64,000 nucleotides of DNA from Myroides injenensis M09-0166 (GCF_000246945.1 NZ_BAEX01000004.1:1-64000); one strand, 5' to 3'. Positions 44,767 to 55,500 are shown, numbered from the stretch's first letter. Made by a program: numbers and translations. The notes: generated from the letters alone by a model not told the origin.

Positions 44767-46434
44767 ATGTCAATTAATAGAAAAGTTATTCTTTTAGGAG
44801 CATTAGCAATAATGAGTAGTACAGGAATAGTTTCTGCACAGGATCTTAATGATGCAAAAAAAGCAATACAAGAAGAACAGTTTGATAAGGCTAAGGAAAT
44901 ATTAAAAACTTTAGTGGAGAGTAAACCTAATGAAGGGAAGAATTATTACTATTTAGGGAATATTTATCTGAAGGAAAATCAAATCGATTCTGCGAAGTAT
45001 TTTTTTGAACAAGGAATTGCAAGTCGTAGTAAAGCGTCTTTAAATTATATAGGATTAGGGCAAATTGATTTGGAGAATGGTAATATTAGTGCTGCTAAAG
45101 CTAATTTTACGAAGGCAGAAAAAGATATTCGTAAAAAAGATTATGACGAACAATTACTAATTGCCATTGCTTATTTAGATGCTAGTACTCCAAATGCTTT
45201 AGAAGCTGAAAGTATTGCTAAAGATATTATTGAAAAAGATTATCAAATTGCGGAAGCTTATTTAGTCTTAGGTAAAGCTTATCTACTTCAAGATAAAGTT
45301 AATGAAGCGTTTTCTGCATTTAGTGATGCAGTTGCGTTTGATAATTCTTTATTAGAAGCAAAGATGCAAGTAGCTATAATCACAAAACGAGCAAGAGCTT
45401 TCGATCAAGCAATTGCATCGTTTGAAGAGATTTTAAAAGATAATCCTAATTATGCTCCTGCTTATAGGGAGATAGCCGACTCTTATTATTTATGGTCAAC
45501 AAGAAATGCAAGTAAGGCAGAAGAATTAATTGGTAAGTCAAAAGAGAATTATAAAAAATATATTGCAGCTACTGATAATGCTATTGAAGCTAGAATGAAG
45601 TACGCTGATTTCTTATTATCTACAGCTAATTATCAGGAGTTAGAGAAAGTAGCAAATGAGTTAAAAGATGTGAAGGGAGTTAGTCCTAGAATTTATCGTT
45701 ATTTAGGATACGCAGCTTTTGAAAATAAACATTATAAAGAAAGTATTCAAGCATTAGAAAAATATATATCAGAAGGTAAAGCAAAAGTGATTGGACGTGA
45801 TTATTTATATTTAGGTTTAGCTAATATTAATGGTAGTTCTGAGGTCGATGCTAATGCATATAAAAAAGGGTTAGAATATTTACAAAAAGCTGTACAGGTA
45901 GAGCCTGCTATTGCTGGTGCTTTTAATGCTTATGGAGTTGAGTTATTTAGAAATGAAAAATATCAAGAGGCTATCGATATCTTATCTATTTCTGCAAAAG
46001 TTAACGAGCAACCAAACAGTAGCTATGATAACTATTACGTAGCATATTGCTATTATTTATTAGGAATTGATTCTGAAAAAAATCAAGAGAATTATCTGAA
46101 TGAAGCTGATAAATATTTTAATGCTACAATAAAAGGAAATCCAAATATTGCAGAAGCTTATTTCTTTAAAGCTAGAACTAACAGATATATTGATACTGAA
46201 GAAGGAACTGAACAAGTATTTAACGCTTACACTGGATTTATAAATGAAGTAGAAAAAGAAGCAGAAGTTTCTTCTACAAATAAAGATAGATTGGTAGAAG
46301 CATATAATTCTGTTGCTACATACTATGCAAACAAAGAGGATTACAATAAAGCAAAAGAGTTTTTTGAGAAAACTCTAGCATTAGAACCATCTAATGAATT
46401 TGCACAAAATACTTTAAAAGCAATAAGTAAGTAA
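44767..46434 (+). CDS. TPR-repeat secreted protein
   Basis: 555 residues, signal peptide (GIVSAQDL, about 25), then about 10-12 tetratricopeptide repeats, for example KNYYYLGNIYLKENQIDSAK (about 58-77), AEAYLVLGKAYLLQDKVNEA and VATYYANKEDYNKAKEFFEK near the C-terminus. It is probably a periplasmic scaffold. It starts 29 bp after the PstS-like gene. The pairing of these two genes behind exbBD-tonB is a recurrent flavobacterial arrangement. Confidence 0.88.
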   Translation: MSINRKVILLGALAIMSSTGIVSAQDLNDAKKAIQEEQFDKAKEILKTLVESKPNEGKNYYYLGNIYLKENQIDSAKYFFEQGIASRSKASLNYIGLGQIDLENGNISAAKANFTKAEKDIRKKDYDEQLLIAIAYLDASTPNALEAESIAKDIIEKDYQIAEAYLVLGKAYLLQDKVNEAFSAFSDAVAFDNSLLEAKMQVAIITKRARAFDQAIASFEEILKDNPNYAPAYREIADSYYLWSTRNASKAEELIGKSKENYKKYIAATDNAIEARMKYADFLLSTANYQELEKVANELKDVKGVSPRIYRYLGYAAFENKHYKESIQALEKYISEGKAKVIGRDYLYLGLANINGSSEVDANAYKKGLEYLQKAVQVEPAIAGAFNAYGVELFRNEKYQEAIDILSISAKVNEQPNSSYDNYYVAYCYYLLGIDSEKNQENYLNEADKYFNATIKGNPNIAEAYFFKARTNRYIDTEEGTEQVFNAYTGFINEVEKEAEVSSTNKDRLVEAYNSVATYYANKEDYNKAKEFFEKTLALEPSNEFAQNTLKAISK

Positions 46435-46455
46435 ACAATGATACTTGTATAAATT

Positions 46456-46491
46456 AAAGCTTATTTACAGTAATGTAAATAAGCTTTTTTT
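46456..46491 (+). terminator. Terminator after TPR gene
   Basis: 14-bp stem AAAGCTTATTTACA/TGTAAATAAGCTTT with a 4-nt loop and T run. Confidence 0.88.
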
Positions 46492-46525
46492 ATTGAATTC
46501 TTAAATAGGAAACTCTTAATATGGT

Positions 46526-46533
46526 TATCTTTG
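46526..46533 (+). promoter_or_regulatory. -7 box (TATCTTTG) for queE
   Basis: A perfect TAnnTTTG 21 bp before the queE ATG. The -33 element is not clear. Confidence 0.5.
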
Positions 46534-46554
46534 CAGCTTTAATAGAATTATTAT

Positions 46555-47187
46555 ATGATGGATGAACAAAAAAATGTTGCTTTAAAAAAAGGATATAAAT
46601 TGCCTTTGATGGAAGAGTTTTATACTATTCAAGGAGAAGGTTTTTATTCAGGGAATGCAGCATATTTTATTCGCTTAGGCGGATGTGATGTAGGGTGCCA
46701 TTGGTGTGATGTAAAAGAAAGTTGGGATGCAGAATTACATCCATTGACAAAAGTCGAAGATATTGTAGCTAGAGCTTCTGCTGAGGCAAAATTAGCTGTT
46801 ATTACGGGTGGTGAGCCTTTGATGTATAATTTAGATTATCTTACTTCAGAATTAAAAAAGGCTGGAATGCAAACAAATATGGAAACTTCTGGTGCCTATG
46901 AATTATCAGGTGATTTTGATTGGATTTGTCTTTCTCCTAAAAAAGCTAAATTGCCAACACAAAGTGTTTATAATGCTGCCAATGAATTAAAAGTCATTAT
47001 CTATAATAAACACGATTTTATTTTTGCAGAAGAACAGGCAGCTAAAGTAAATAAAAATGCTTTACTGTTGTTACAGACAGAATGGGGGAAACGTCAAGAG
47101 ATGATGCCATTAATTATTGAATATGTTAAGAGAAATCCACAATGGAAAATTTCATTACAAACACATAAATTTTTGGATATCCCTTAA
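46555..47187 (+). CDS. queE: 7-carboxy-7-deazaguanine synthase (radical SAM)
   Basis: Radical SAM ring-contraction enzyme of preQ0/queuosine synthesis. 210 residues; opening motif FYTIQGEGFYSGNAAYFIRL (about 22-41), the iron-sulfur cysteines in CDVGCHWC (C-x3-C-x2-C), and TGGEPLMYN (about 89-97), the SAM-binding GGEP. CDG synthases are a short radical SAM family, so the length is normal. The window also has queA. Confidence 0.95.
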   Translation: MMDEQKNVALKKGYKLPLMEEFYTIQGEGFYSGNAAYFIRLGGCDVGCHWCDVKESWDAELHPLTKVEDIVARASAEAKLAVITGGEPLMYNLDYLTSELKKAGMQTNMETSGAYELSGDFDWICLSPKKAKLPTQSVYNAANELKVIIYNKHDFIFAEEQAAKVNKNALLLLQTEWGKRQEMMPLIIEYVKRNPQWKISLQTHKFLDIP

Positions 47188-47230
47188 TAAATTTTAATTT
47201 TACAATTAATATATTTAAAATATAAATTTT

Positions 47231-47632
47231 ATGAAAAAGATTGTTTTGACTTTCGTATTTGTTTTAGTAGCTCAACTTGGTTTTGCTCAGGATGCTTTTA
47301 AAATAGATACAAAAAAATACATGGATATGAGTGGTCAAATGGCAATATTTGAATCACTTACAAGTGAGTGGGAAAATAATGTGGCAGATGATAAGAAAGC
47401 TGACTTTAGAAAAGAATTAACTGCTAGCTTGAGCTTATTAAAAGATAAGATGGCTGAAATGTACATGACTGAGTTTACTCATAATGATATTAAAGAGTTA
47501 ATTAAGTTTTATGAATCTCCTATTGGTAAAAAATTATCATCTAAAAATGAAATTTTGATGGAAAAAGGAGAGCAAGTTGGGCAAGAGTGGGCTGTAGGTC
47601 TACAAGGAATTATGATGAAATATATGCAATAG
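47231..47632 (+). CDS. DUF2059 secreted protein
   Basis: 133 residues with a signal peptide ending at QLGFAQD (about 21). The rest is helical, with the DUF2059 core: EMYMTEFTHNDIKELIKFYE (about 75-94) followed by SPIGKKLSSKNEILMEKG. DUF2059 proteins are small periplasmic proteins of unknown role. A terminator follows. Confidence 0.85.
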   Translation: MKKIVLTFVFVLVAQLGFAQDAFKIDTKKYMDMSGQMAIFESLTSEWENNVADDKKADFRKELTASLSLLKDKMAEMYMTEFTHNDIKELIKFYESPIGKKLSSKNEILMEKGEQVGQEWAVGLQGIMMKYMQ

Positions 47633-47650
47633 TATATAGTTAATAATAAG

Positions 47651-47682
47651 AAAAGGTCATTCAATTTGAATGACCTTTTTTT
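47651..47682. terminator. Bidirectional terminator after DUF2059 gene
   Basis: 13-14-bp stem AAAAGGTCATTCAA/TTGAATGACCTTTT with T run, reaching the 3' end of the convergent methyltransferase gene. Confidence 0.85.
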
Positions 47683-48388
47683 ATATATAAAGTTTTGCCA
47701 AATAATCGAAGTTATCGTCTTCCTCTATTAAGTTACATTCAAAACCATTGGCGTGAGCTGCATTTTGAAGCGTGTTGTAATCAAGATATAACCAATCAAA
47801 TGGTTCTTCTTCCTCGCCTTTATAGGTTATGGTAAATACTAATTCTCCATAATAATCTTTGTTTTCCATAGGTATCCATTTACCGCCATCTTCGTCTTCA
47901 TCAAACATATAAATTAAATCAGAGCTATCTATTAATATTTGTCCACCTGGATTTAAAAGTGATTTTAAATGAGTTAAGTATTTAGTAGTATTAATCAGCC
48001 TTCCAAAAATTCCTGTGCCATTCATTAATAATAGAATTGTATCAAATTTCTCGTCATGCAATTGTAAAACATCTATATTCTTTGTGTTTTTTATGCCCTG
48101 TAGATTACATGCTTGTATTGCATTTGTAGAGATATCTATTGATGTAACATCAAAACCTTTTTGCTGTAAGTAAAGGCTATGCGTTCCAGCACCACAACCG
48201 ACATCTAGTATTTTACCTTTACAAAGATTTAATGCCTTTTTTTCAAGCTTAGGCATTTCTTTATACGAGCGGAAAAGATATTTAACGTCCATTTCTTCTG
48301 CCTCAGAGATATCTGTTTCAGTAATTAAGTGTTCAGGACTATTATTTGTTTGGAAATCTAAAATTGCTCTACCAAAAAGATCTTTCAT
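47681..48388 (-). CDS. Class I SAM-dependent methyltransferase
   Basis: 235-residue Rossmann-fold methyltransferase. Motif I is ILDVGCGAGTHSLYLQ (about 60-75), followed by VTSIDIS (acidic ribose-binding residue) and FDTILLLMNGTGIFG (about 111-125). An acidic C-terminal extension contains several Glu/Asp-Trp segments. The substrate cannot be predicted. Divergent from the Cys-cluster gene with 66 bp between starts. Confidence 0.85.
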   Translation of the reverse strand: MKDLFGRAILDFQTNNSPEHLITETDISEAEEMDVKYLFRSYKEMPKLEKKALNLCKGKILDVGCGAGTHSLYLQQKGFDVTSIDISTNAIQACNLQGIKNTKNIDVLQLHDEKFDTILLLMNGTGIFGRLINTTKYLTHLKSLLNPGGQILIDSSDLIYMFDEDEDGGKWIPMENKDYYGELVFTITYKGEEEEPFDWLYLDYNTLQNAAHANGFECNLIEEDDNFDYLAKLYI

Positions 48389-48428
48389 TATTTATATTAT
48401 TTTTTTAAAAATACATAGGTGTTATAAT

Positions 48429-48436
48429 TAAATTTG
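48429..48436 (+). promoter_or_regulatory. -7 box (TAAATTTG) for Cys-cluster gene
   Basis: A perfect TAnnTTTG 18 bp before the ATG at 48455. It overlaps an upstream TTG that could otherwise be taken as the start, so the ATG is preferred. Confidence 0.6.
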
Positions 48437-48454
48437 CACCTTAAAAATATATTG

Positions 48455-48952
48455 ATGGATAAAATACTTAAACAATTACCCAAGCTTGCCAAAGATAAGC
48501 ATAACGAGAATAAAAAGTATTTTGATAAGCTAAAAAAGAAAGCACCTAAAGATTTGGATTATAAAATGCAGGAGATACATGATTCTGTTTTTAAAAAAAC
48601 AAATTGTTTGGGCTGTGCGAATTGTTGTAAGACTACTGGTCCACTATTTACAAATGCTGATATAGAAAGAATAGCAAAGCATTTAAAAATGAAACCTCAA
48701 CAATTTATAGATAAATACCTATATATTGATGAGGATCGAGATTATGTTTTACAAAGTCTTCCTTGTACTTTTTTAGATGCAGAAAATTACTGTTTAATAT
48801 ACGATGTGAGACCTAAAGCATGTCGTGAATACCCTCATACTGATCGTAAAAAGTTTAATCAAATCACTAATCTTACATTAAAAAATATTGAAATATGCCC
48901 TGCTGCTTTTGAAGTAGTGGAAGAAATGAAAAAAAGAATTTTATTGAAATAG
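48455..48952 (+). CDS. YkgJ-family cysteine cluster protein
   Basis: 165 residues with a Cys-rich metal-binding core: NCLGCANCCKTTGP (about 49-62), LPCTFLDAENYCLIYDVRP (about 102-120) and CREYPH, the pattern of the CxxCxxCC (YkgJ/Fe-S or zinc cluster) family. The N-terminus is basic. The function of the family is poorly known. The end is 10 bp from a convergent small gene. Confidence 0.88.
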   Translation: MDKILKQLPKLAKDKHNENKKYFDKLKKKAPKDLDYKMQEIHDSVFKKTNCLGCANCCKTTGPLFTNADIERIAKHLKMKPQQFIDKYLYIDEDRDYVLQSLPCTFLDAENYCLIYDVRPKACREYPHTDRKKFNQITNLTLKNIEICPAAFEVVEEMKKRILLK

Positions 48953-48962
48953 AGATATATAG

Positions 48963-49169
48963 TTAGATGAAGAAATGTTCTTCCTCCAAAGTTTGCATTT
49001 CTTCTTCTGTAATTTCTTCTACTCTTTGAGTCAAATAATCAACTAATTCTAAAACTGCTAGTTTTATCTTTTCAAAAAGCGCTACAGCATTATCTAAATA
49101 TCCTTTTATAATATTAAAAAAATCTAATATTCTATCTACAAATCTGATTATACGATCTCCTAAGTTCAT
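48963..49169 (-). CDS. Small helical protein of unknown function
   Basis: 68 residues, predicted almost entirely helical. The first 45 residues form an amphipathic helix (RIIRFVDRILDFFNIIKGYL), the end is strongly acidic (EEITEEEMQTLEEEHFF). No family recognised. It lies between the Cys-cluster gene and the LytTR regulator on the same strand as the latter. The frame is clean but short, so it is a moderate-confidence gene. Confidence 0.5.
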   Translation of the reverse strand: MNLGDRIIRFVDRILDFFNIIKGYLDNAVALFEKIKLAVLELVDYLTQRVEEITEEEMQTLEEEHFFI

Positions 49170-49274
49170 AACTCTACTTATTAGTGTTTTTATTGTTTGT
49201 TAGCTTACTCTCAAATATAATAATTTATTAAGCAGGTGAGAGATTATTTAAGAATAAAATAAGTATTTTTATTT

Positions 49275-50039
49275 CTATCCTAACCAAGCTTTAAGCTCTT
49301 GAATTTGAGTTTTACTTACTAGAATAGGTGTTTCTTCTTCAGGTTCAGGCATTAATATAATTTCAATTTTCTGACTTGTATGTTTTATTAGTTCTTTAAT
49401 TGCAAGATGGCTTATAATGTATTTTCTATTTATTTTAAAGAAAATCTGAGGGTCTAGTTTTACAATTAAGTCTTTTAATGTATCATCATAAATATAACTA
49501 TTGCCGTCTTTAGTTTTGATGAATAGGTGCTTACCTTCTGCAAAGAAGTAAGCTACTTGAGAAGCCTCAATAGATTTTAGTTTGTACCCATTGTGTACAA
49601 GAAAACGTTGTTTAATAGTATTTTCTTCCTCACGTTGCTCTACTATAACTAGGCTGTCAAGAGTGTTTTGTATTTCAAACTGCTTATAGATGTTTTGAAA
49701 CTTTTGTAAAGCTTGTTCTAATTCTTCGCTATCAAAAGGTTTTAGAATGTAGTCAATAGTAAATTGTTTAAAGACTTGGATAGCGTAGGAATCATATGCT
49801 GTAATAAAAATGATTGGTGCTTTTATTTCTATTTGTTCAAAAATCTCTAAACTTTTTCCATCACCTAAGTGAATATCCATAAAGATTAAATCGACACTAT
49901 TACTGAATAGATACCTTATTGCTTCTTTTACAGAGGAAAGCACAGTAACTTCTTTGATCAATAGTATGTCTTGTTGCTGTAGAAGACTTTTAAGGTAGTT
50001 AGAAGCTAACATCTCATCTTCAACAATTGCTACTTTCAT
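49275..50039 (-). CDS. LytTR-family response regulator
   Basis: 254-residue two-component regulator. Receiver domain 1-120 with acidic pocket E8/D9, phospho-acceptor D55 (FMDIHLGDG), T80 and K100 (LKPFDSEE). The C-terminal LytTR DNA-binding domain (about 145-254) contains VAYFFAEGKHLFIKTKDGNS and FFKINRKYIISHLAI. LytTR proteins bind paired 9-bp direct repeats spaced by about two helical turns. The likely partner kinase is encoded at 58673-60220, beyond SusD, SusC and a protease gene. Confidence 0.93.
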   Translation of the reverse strand: MKVAIVEDEMLASNYLKSLLQQQDILLIKEVTVLSSVKEAIRYLFSNSVDLIFMDIHLGDGKSLEIFEQIEIKAPIIFITAYDSYAIQVFKQFTIDYILKPFDSEELEQALQKFQNIYKQFEIQNTLDSLVIVEQREEENTIKQRFLVHNGYKLKSIEASQVAYFFAEGKHLFIKTKDGNSYIYDDTLKDLIVKLDPQIFFKINRKYIISHLAIKELIKHTSQKIEIILMPEPEEETPILVSKTQIQELKAWLG

Positions 50040-50056
50040 TTAATCTTATTTTGCTA

Positions 50057-50064
50057 CAAAAGTA
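50057..50064 (-). promoter_or_regulatory. -7 box (TACTTTTG) for LytTR regulator
   Basis: Minus-strand TACTTTTG matches TAnnTTTG 17 bp upstream of the ATG. The leader would be about 10 nt. Confidence 0.5.
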
Positions 50065-50317
50065 ATAAAAATAGCCTATTTTTTGACCAATGTATTTTTG
50101 ACCTAGACACTTATTCTTATAAAATGCAATAATTCTAATTAGACATGGAGTATTTATTTAAAAAATACTATGCCTTTATTAATCATTATATGCATTGGAG
50201 TAATTTATTCTTAAGTTAAAAATAATTGAAAATGTTAACCTTCAAGTGAATTTCTGTTTGCGCGAACGTTCCTAATTCTACTTATAGTACTATTTTTTGT
50301 CTTTTATAATATTTGAT

Positions 50318-51090
50318 GTCGTCTTGACTTTGGTAGAATAAAGAAGGGGTGTAGAAATTTGTGCTGTTAAACAAACAAAAACTACAACCCTTTGTATTGT
50401 GTACTCCATATCGATAGTATAAAATTAGATATAGTTCCATACTAGCCACTTCCAGAAAGGGGATTTAGATAATAAGCCAATTCATGAGGTAGTTAATGCT
50501 ATATTATGTAAACTAAAAAGTCTATATGACTTCATCTTTCTATTGCTCATTCAATTCATTATAGTTATTTCATTTTAAAAAATCTTTTTGAATAGAAGTG
50601 CTTGAAAGTGATTCATGGAATATCTAATACAACGTATGCCTTTATTACTCCTTTATCACTATAGAGGAAATGATTTTTTCAACAGTGCGTCAACAGTTCT
50701 TCAAGATTCCTTCAACAAATAGCCCTCTATATGGAGCAATCATGGGGAAGTGTTGAAGAAGTGTTGAAGGATTTCGCTCTAATGCTTATGAATACTGGCT
50801 TTAACAAGCACTCCAATTTTAACTCAATTGATTGTGTTTTGTATTAAGCTATTGTAATTTAGGTAGATATGTTTTTTTAGGATAAAAAAAAGTGAGGTAC
50901 TTTTTTTGCTCAAGGAATTTTAGTGTTTACAGATGTACTTATAGCTTATTGATAATGTAAAGGATATATTAGATATAGAAATCTATTTTACTAATCAATT
51001 AATTAGTGGTAAAATACCTGTAGCAGGATTATTTTATTAATACTGATGTTGCTTTTGATTCACAGAAGCTTATAAAAATAGTTTAGACAT
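50318..51090 (+). mobile_element. Decayed transposon remnant, copy C (inverted)
   Basis: This occupies most of the 1.2-kb gap between the regulator and SusD 3. On the plus strand, pieces of a DDE transposase can be read: FQKGDLDNKPIHEVVNAILC with KLKS (near 50443-50521), resembling the usual VVNAILYKLKTG start, and later TNQLISGKIPVAGLF plus FINTDVAFDSQKLIKI (near 50990-51070). Between them is the conserved 11-bp-period block. Stops and frameshifts separate the pieces. 50510-51050 match copies A and B in inverse orientation. Confidence 0.7.
50678..50768. repeat. 11-bp-period repeat array, copy C
   Basis: Motifs of the TTCAACA type start at 50678, 50689, 50700 and 50711, and inverted TGTTGAA motifs at 50751 and 50762. 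All steps are exactly 11 bp. Same block as in copies A and B, in inverse orientation. Confidence 0.75.
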
Positions 51091-51190
51091 AAACATATTT
51101 CGGAAAATTAGAAAGTTGAGATGAGTTCTATGAATAACATTGATCTGGATATATCGGAATAAACATAATTAAAGAAAATAGTGAATAAAA

Positions 51191-51219
51191 AAAAACTACT
51201 CTTTTAAAGAGTAGTTTTT
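51191..51219 (-). terminator. Terminator after SusD 3
   Basis: Stem AAAAACTACTCTT/AAGAGTAGTTTTT with a long T run on the minus strand, 17 bp after the SusD stop. Confidence 0.85.
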
Positions 51220-51235
51220 AAGTAAGCGAGTTTGG

Positions 51236-52564
51236 CTATAAATTTGGGTTGTTTCGTTTAGCTTCTAATGGGAAAGGTAGGGTATATCTTGGGTCATTTT
51301 GTTTTAAGATATATTCTTTATCTCCCAATTGGTGAACAATTTGTTTTTGATCTAATCGACGCAAGTCATTCCATCGGTGACCTTCAAAAGCAAATTCTTT
51401 ATATCGCTCTTCTAATATAAAAGCTAAGAATTGCTCTTGATTCAAACCAGTAAGCTTCTGTATAATATTACTAGCAGCTTCTGGTTTGTATCGACTAACT
51501 ATCAATTGTTCTAAAGTATTTTTTGCTTCGCTTAATTGGTTTAATTGAACTAAAGCTTCTGCTTTATTCATATACAATTCAGCAGTTCTAAAACTTACTT
51601 TTGTATTTCCATCTCCTGTTTTAATTACTCTGTAGTTTTCACCATCTAGTTGAAATGACATTGAAAATCTTAAGTCGTTCTCTTTATCAAATGCATTAAT
51701 TAATTCACTTGATACATAGGTGATATTTCTTTCTTGAGTACTAAAAGCATCATCAAGTGCCATCATATTTTCTACACCAGAATAATCTGTATATGCTATT
51801 TTAGAATCTTTGTTTAGATCTTGTAACGCACTTCTATAAGTCATCGCTTTTTCTGCACTCTCAATAGCAGCCTGGTAATTTTTTTGATAAAGATTAACTC
51901 TAGACTCTAATGCATAAACTGCAGGAATGGTAAAGTGATATTTTTCTTTGATATCAAAATTACTAACCTTCAAATATTCCTTTGCAAGATTTAAGTCAGC
52001 GTGTATTTGATTGTATACTGCTTCTATTGTTGACTTAGGTCCCTTGTTTTCTATATCTAATTCATTTTGTAACACTATACCTAATTCTGTTTTAGCAGTA
52101 TTAGTATCGTATGATTTAGCATATAAGTTTACTAACTCAAAATATGAATAGGCTCGTAAAGCATAAGCTTCCCCAATTAATTGATCTTTTTCATTTCCTG
52201 CTTCCATTGTTTTACCACCTTCCAGGATAGTGCTGTTAGCATAGAAAATAGAAGTATAAAATGCAGTATAAGGGAATACTTTAGTTTGAGAGCTTGGTGC
52301 AAAGTCATTATAAATATAAATGTCTTTGATTCCTAAGAAAGCCTCATTATCAGTTTCCACAAATTTAACTTCATCAGTTCGTAATGTCGTTAAAGATTTA
52401 TGCTTAGGATATTGCACGTATCCACTTCTTAAGAACTTTTTGTAATCTTCTACAGTTTTAGGAATAATTTTTCCTTCGGGTTCTATATCTAAATATTTGT
52501 CGCAACTAACTGTTGATAAACTCAACATTGTAACGCAACCTAATAATAAAAGTATTCTTTTCAT
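51236..52564 (-). CDS. RagB/SusD family nutrient-binding lipoprotein (pair 3)
   Basis: 442 residues with a lipobox at LSTVSCDKYLD (cysteine about residue 21) and the typical SusD start YLDIEPEGK. Helical TPR-like region LIGEAYALRAYSYFELVNLY (about 130-149) and C-terminal ILEERYKEFAFEGHRWNDLR (about 379-398), a classic SusD motif. It follows SusC by 11 bp and is the last gene of the operon. Confidence 0.93.
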   Translation of the reverse strand: MKRILLLLGCVTMLSLSTVSCDKYLDIEPEGKIIPKTVEDYKKFLRSGYVQYPKHKSLTTLRTDEVKFVETDNEAFLGIKDIYIYNDFAPSSQTKVFPYTAFYTSIFYANSTILEGGKTMEAGNEKDQLIGEAYALRAYSYFELVNLYAKSYDTNTAKTELGIVLQNELDIENKGPKSTIEAVYNQIHADLNLAKEYLKVSNFDIKEKYHFTIPAVYALESRVNLYQKNYQAAIESAEKAMTYRSALQDLNKDSKIAYTDYSGVENMMALDDAFSTQERNITYVSSELINAFDKENDLRFSMSFQLDGENYRVIKTGDGNTKVSFRTAELYMNKAEALVQLNQLSEAKNTLEQLIVSRYKPEAASNIIQKLTGLNQEQFLAFILEERYKEFAFEGHRWNDLRRLDQKQIVHQLGDKEYILKQNDPRYTLPFPLEAKRNNPNL

Positions 52565-52575
52565 AATGTTACAAA

Positions 52576-55500
52576 TTAGAAAGTTAAGTTTAATCCTAGT
52601 GAAACCGATTTTGAAATTGGTTGAGCATAGATATTTCCATAAGACTCTGGGTCAAAATAACCTTTGTAGCTAGTACCAAATACAAATAGGTTTTTAGCTT
52701 CTACTGTAATTCTTGCATTATCTAATTTTATTTTGCTCAATAGTGATTTTGGGAACGAATAACCTAAACGAATACTACTAATTCTCATATAGCTTACATC
52801 TTTAGCCCAAATGTCTAAATAGTTATATCCATATCCGTTATCCCCAGAACCATACCATTTAGTTAACATCCAATTATCATTTCCAGCATAAGGATCAGCT
52901 CCAGTTATACCTGGTAATGTTCCATTAGTATTATTTGGAGACCAAACGTTTAGTATTTCTCTACTATAATTCATTCCTGGGTCAATATCAGCAGATCTAT
53001 ATGATGGTCTTCTCATCACAGTTTGCTTTAAATTGAAAGCTGCTGATATAGTTAAATCAAAATTTTGAATTTTAAAGGTGTTAATAATACCTCCAGTAAA
53101 TTTCGGATCAGCATCTCCTAAGTAAGAAAACAGTTTTCTACGTTCAGCTACTGATAATTTTGACTCAACTAAATAACCAGGCAATTCATTTGCCCAAGGA
53201 TCAATTAGGTCAAAGAATTCTACTCCTGTAACTTTTTCTCCATTTTTCCAGAAAAGGATATTCCCATTGTCATCAAGTCCAGCTGTTTTAAAACCAAATA
53301 CTGAATTTACTGGTTTACCTTCTCTAGATGGTAAGAATTCGTTGTCTTGTACTTGAATACGATCTACATTACTTTTATTTTTAGCAAAGTTGATTGTAGT
53401 AGTCCAGCTAAAGTCTTCTGTATTAATATTTCTTGTTGTCAAAGAGATTTCAAAACCTTTGTTTGTTACTTGAGCCCAGTTCATATTAGTGAATTGGAAA
53501 CCTGTTTCTAAAGGCAAAGCTCTTAATCCAATTAAATCTGTACTCTTACGATTATAAGCATCAAATTCTAAGGCTATACGATTGTTTAATACTCCTAAAT
53601 CAAAACCTAAGTTAGTGTTTGTTGTTTTTTCCCATCTTAAAGTACCATTAGGAGGAGAAGTAATAACAATAGTAGATTCTGTATTTCCAGGTAATATAGA
53701 AGTAGTACCATATTCTCCAATTAAAAATGGTGACGTTGTTCTATCTATATTTCCTTGTAAACCATAAGAAGCACGTAAACGTAGATTATTAATAAAATCA
53801 ATATTCTCCATAAAGCTTTCTCCTGATACTAGCCAAGAACCTGATACTGCCCATAATGGTAAATATTTATATTTAGGATCTACACCAAATAAATTTGATC
53901 CGTCATAACGCACACTTCCAAAAATTGTATACTTACGATCATAAGTATAAGCAGCTGTTCCAAAGAAAGAAGCATAAGCATTTTCAGCTTTTGTCTTTCT
54001 ATAAGTTTCATAAAGTTTCTGTCCAGACTCTGAACTACCAGCTGGGAAATTTATTTGTTTAGAAGTTAAAGTGTTTGGATCATAACCAAAACCTTTAGAT
54101 TTTATTTGAGTACGATTTTCTCTTCTTAATTCCATACCTGCCATAAGATCTACTTCGTGTTTATCATTAAAGATAGCATTGTAAGTAGCTTGTGTTTTCC
54201 AGTTGTATTGGAAATAGTCATCACTAAGATTCTCAATAATTCCACCATCAGGCAAGAAATATCTGAATTTATCAGGACCAGTTACTGTGCTATCATAATA
54301 TCTAGTATTCTCTCTAAATTTTCTAGTAGCATACGTTTCTTTCCCTAAGTATTTTTCAGTCTCATTTTTGTCAAATTGAAGCCCTAATTGAGAGGTAAAT
54401 TTCAAATCATCTAATATTTGATATTCTATGTCAAATACTGCTTTTAATGATTTATTTGTCAATTCATAACTTGTATTTTCTCTTTCTTCTAAAAAGTTGA
54501 AAGGAACATATCTGTTATCAGTACCTTGTATATCTCTGTCGTAAAAATAACTGCCATCCTCATTATAAATAATGTTATATGGATTTACATTTCTAGAATA
54601 GTTTGCAGGATTGGTATCTGAATTTGAATCCGTTGTAAAACTTTTCTTTTTAGATTGTGTACCAAATAAGGCAGCACCTACTTTTAATTTATCGTTGATA
54701 TAGTAATTGTTTTTTAAGGTAATATTGTAACGTTCGAATCCAGTTCCATAAGTTGTCCCTTGTTCGTCATAATACCCTAATGAGAAATAATAATCTGAGT
54801 TGTCATTACCACCAGACAAGCTTAAACCATATTGTTGGTTTACTGTAGCGCGATAAAGTTCTTTACCCCAATTAGTATTATTATTTCTTAATTTGTTTAT
54901 GTTATCTTGAGTTGCTTGCGAAAGTGAGCTAAATCCACTATCTCTGTAAGAATTTAATTCACCTGAAGCATTTAAGATACGCATTATTTCACCTTTGTTC
55001 TGATACCCTGTCTGAAAATCATCTCTAGAAGCAAGCATTAACTCAAAGTCTACTTTCTCAGAAGAATTCATTAAGTTAAGTTTTGAGAACTTAGGTCTTT
55101 CATTAATAAAGGTATTAGCAGTGAAATTAACTTTCATACTACCTTTTTTACCTTTTTTAGTTGTGATTACAATTACTCCATTTGCTGCTCTTGCACCATA
55201 AATAGCAGTTGCAGAAGCGTCTTTTAGAATTGTAATATCTTGAATATCATCTGGGTTTAGTCCAGCGATAGAAAAGTTTTGTAACTGATCAATATTCTCT
55301 CTATCGTTAAAATTAGGTACGTCATTACCTTCTAAAGGCATCCCATCAATAACCCATAGTGGATCCTGTGGACCATTTAAAGATGCTGTCCCACGTATTC
55401 TTATTTTAGCAGGACCTCCAGGTGCACCTGTTGGTGTGGTTACTGCTACACCAGCAATTTGACCAGCTAACATTTGATCAACACTAGCTACACCTACTTG

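Noticed and set aside
50083-50103. Repeat TTGACC upstream of the LytTR regulator as an operator
   Set aside because: Two 6-bp copies with 15-bp spacing do not match LytTR spacing and are short enough to be chance.
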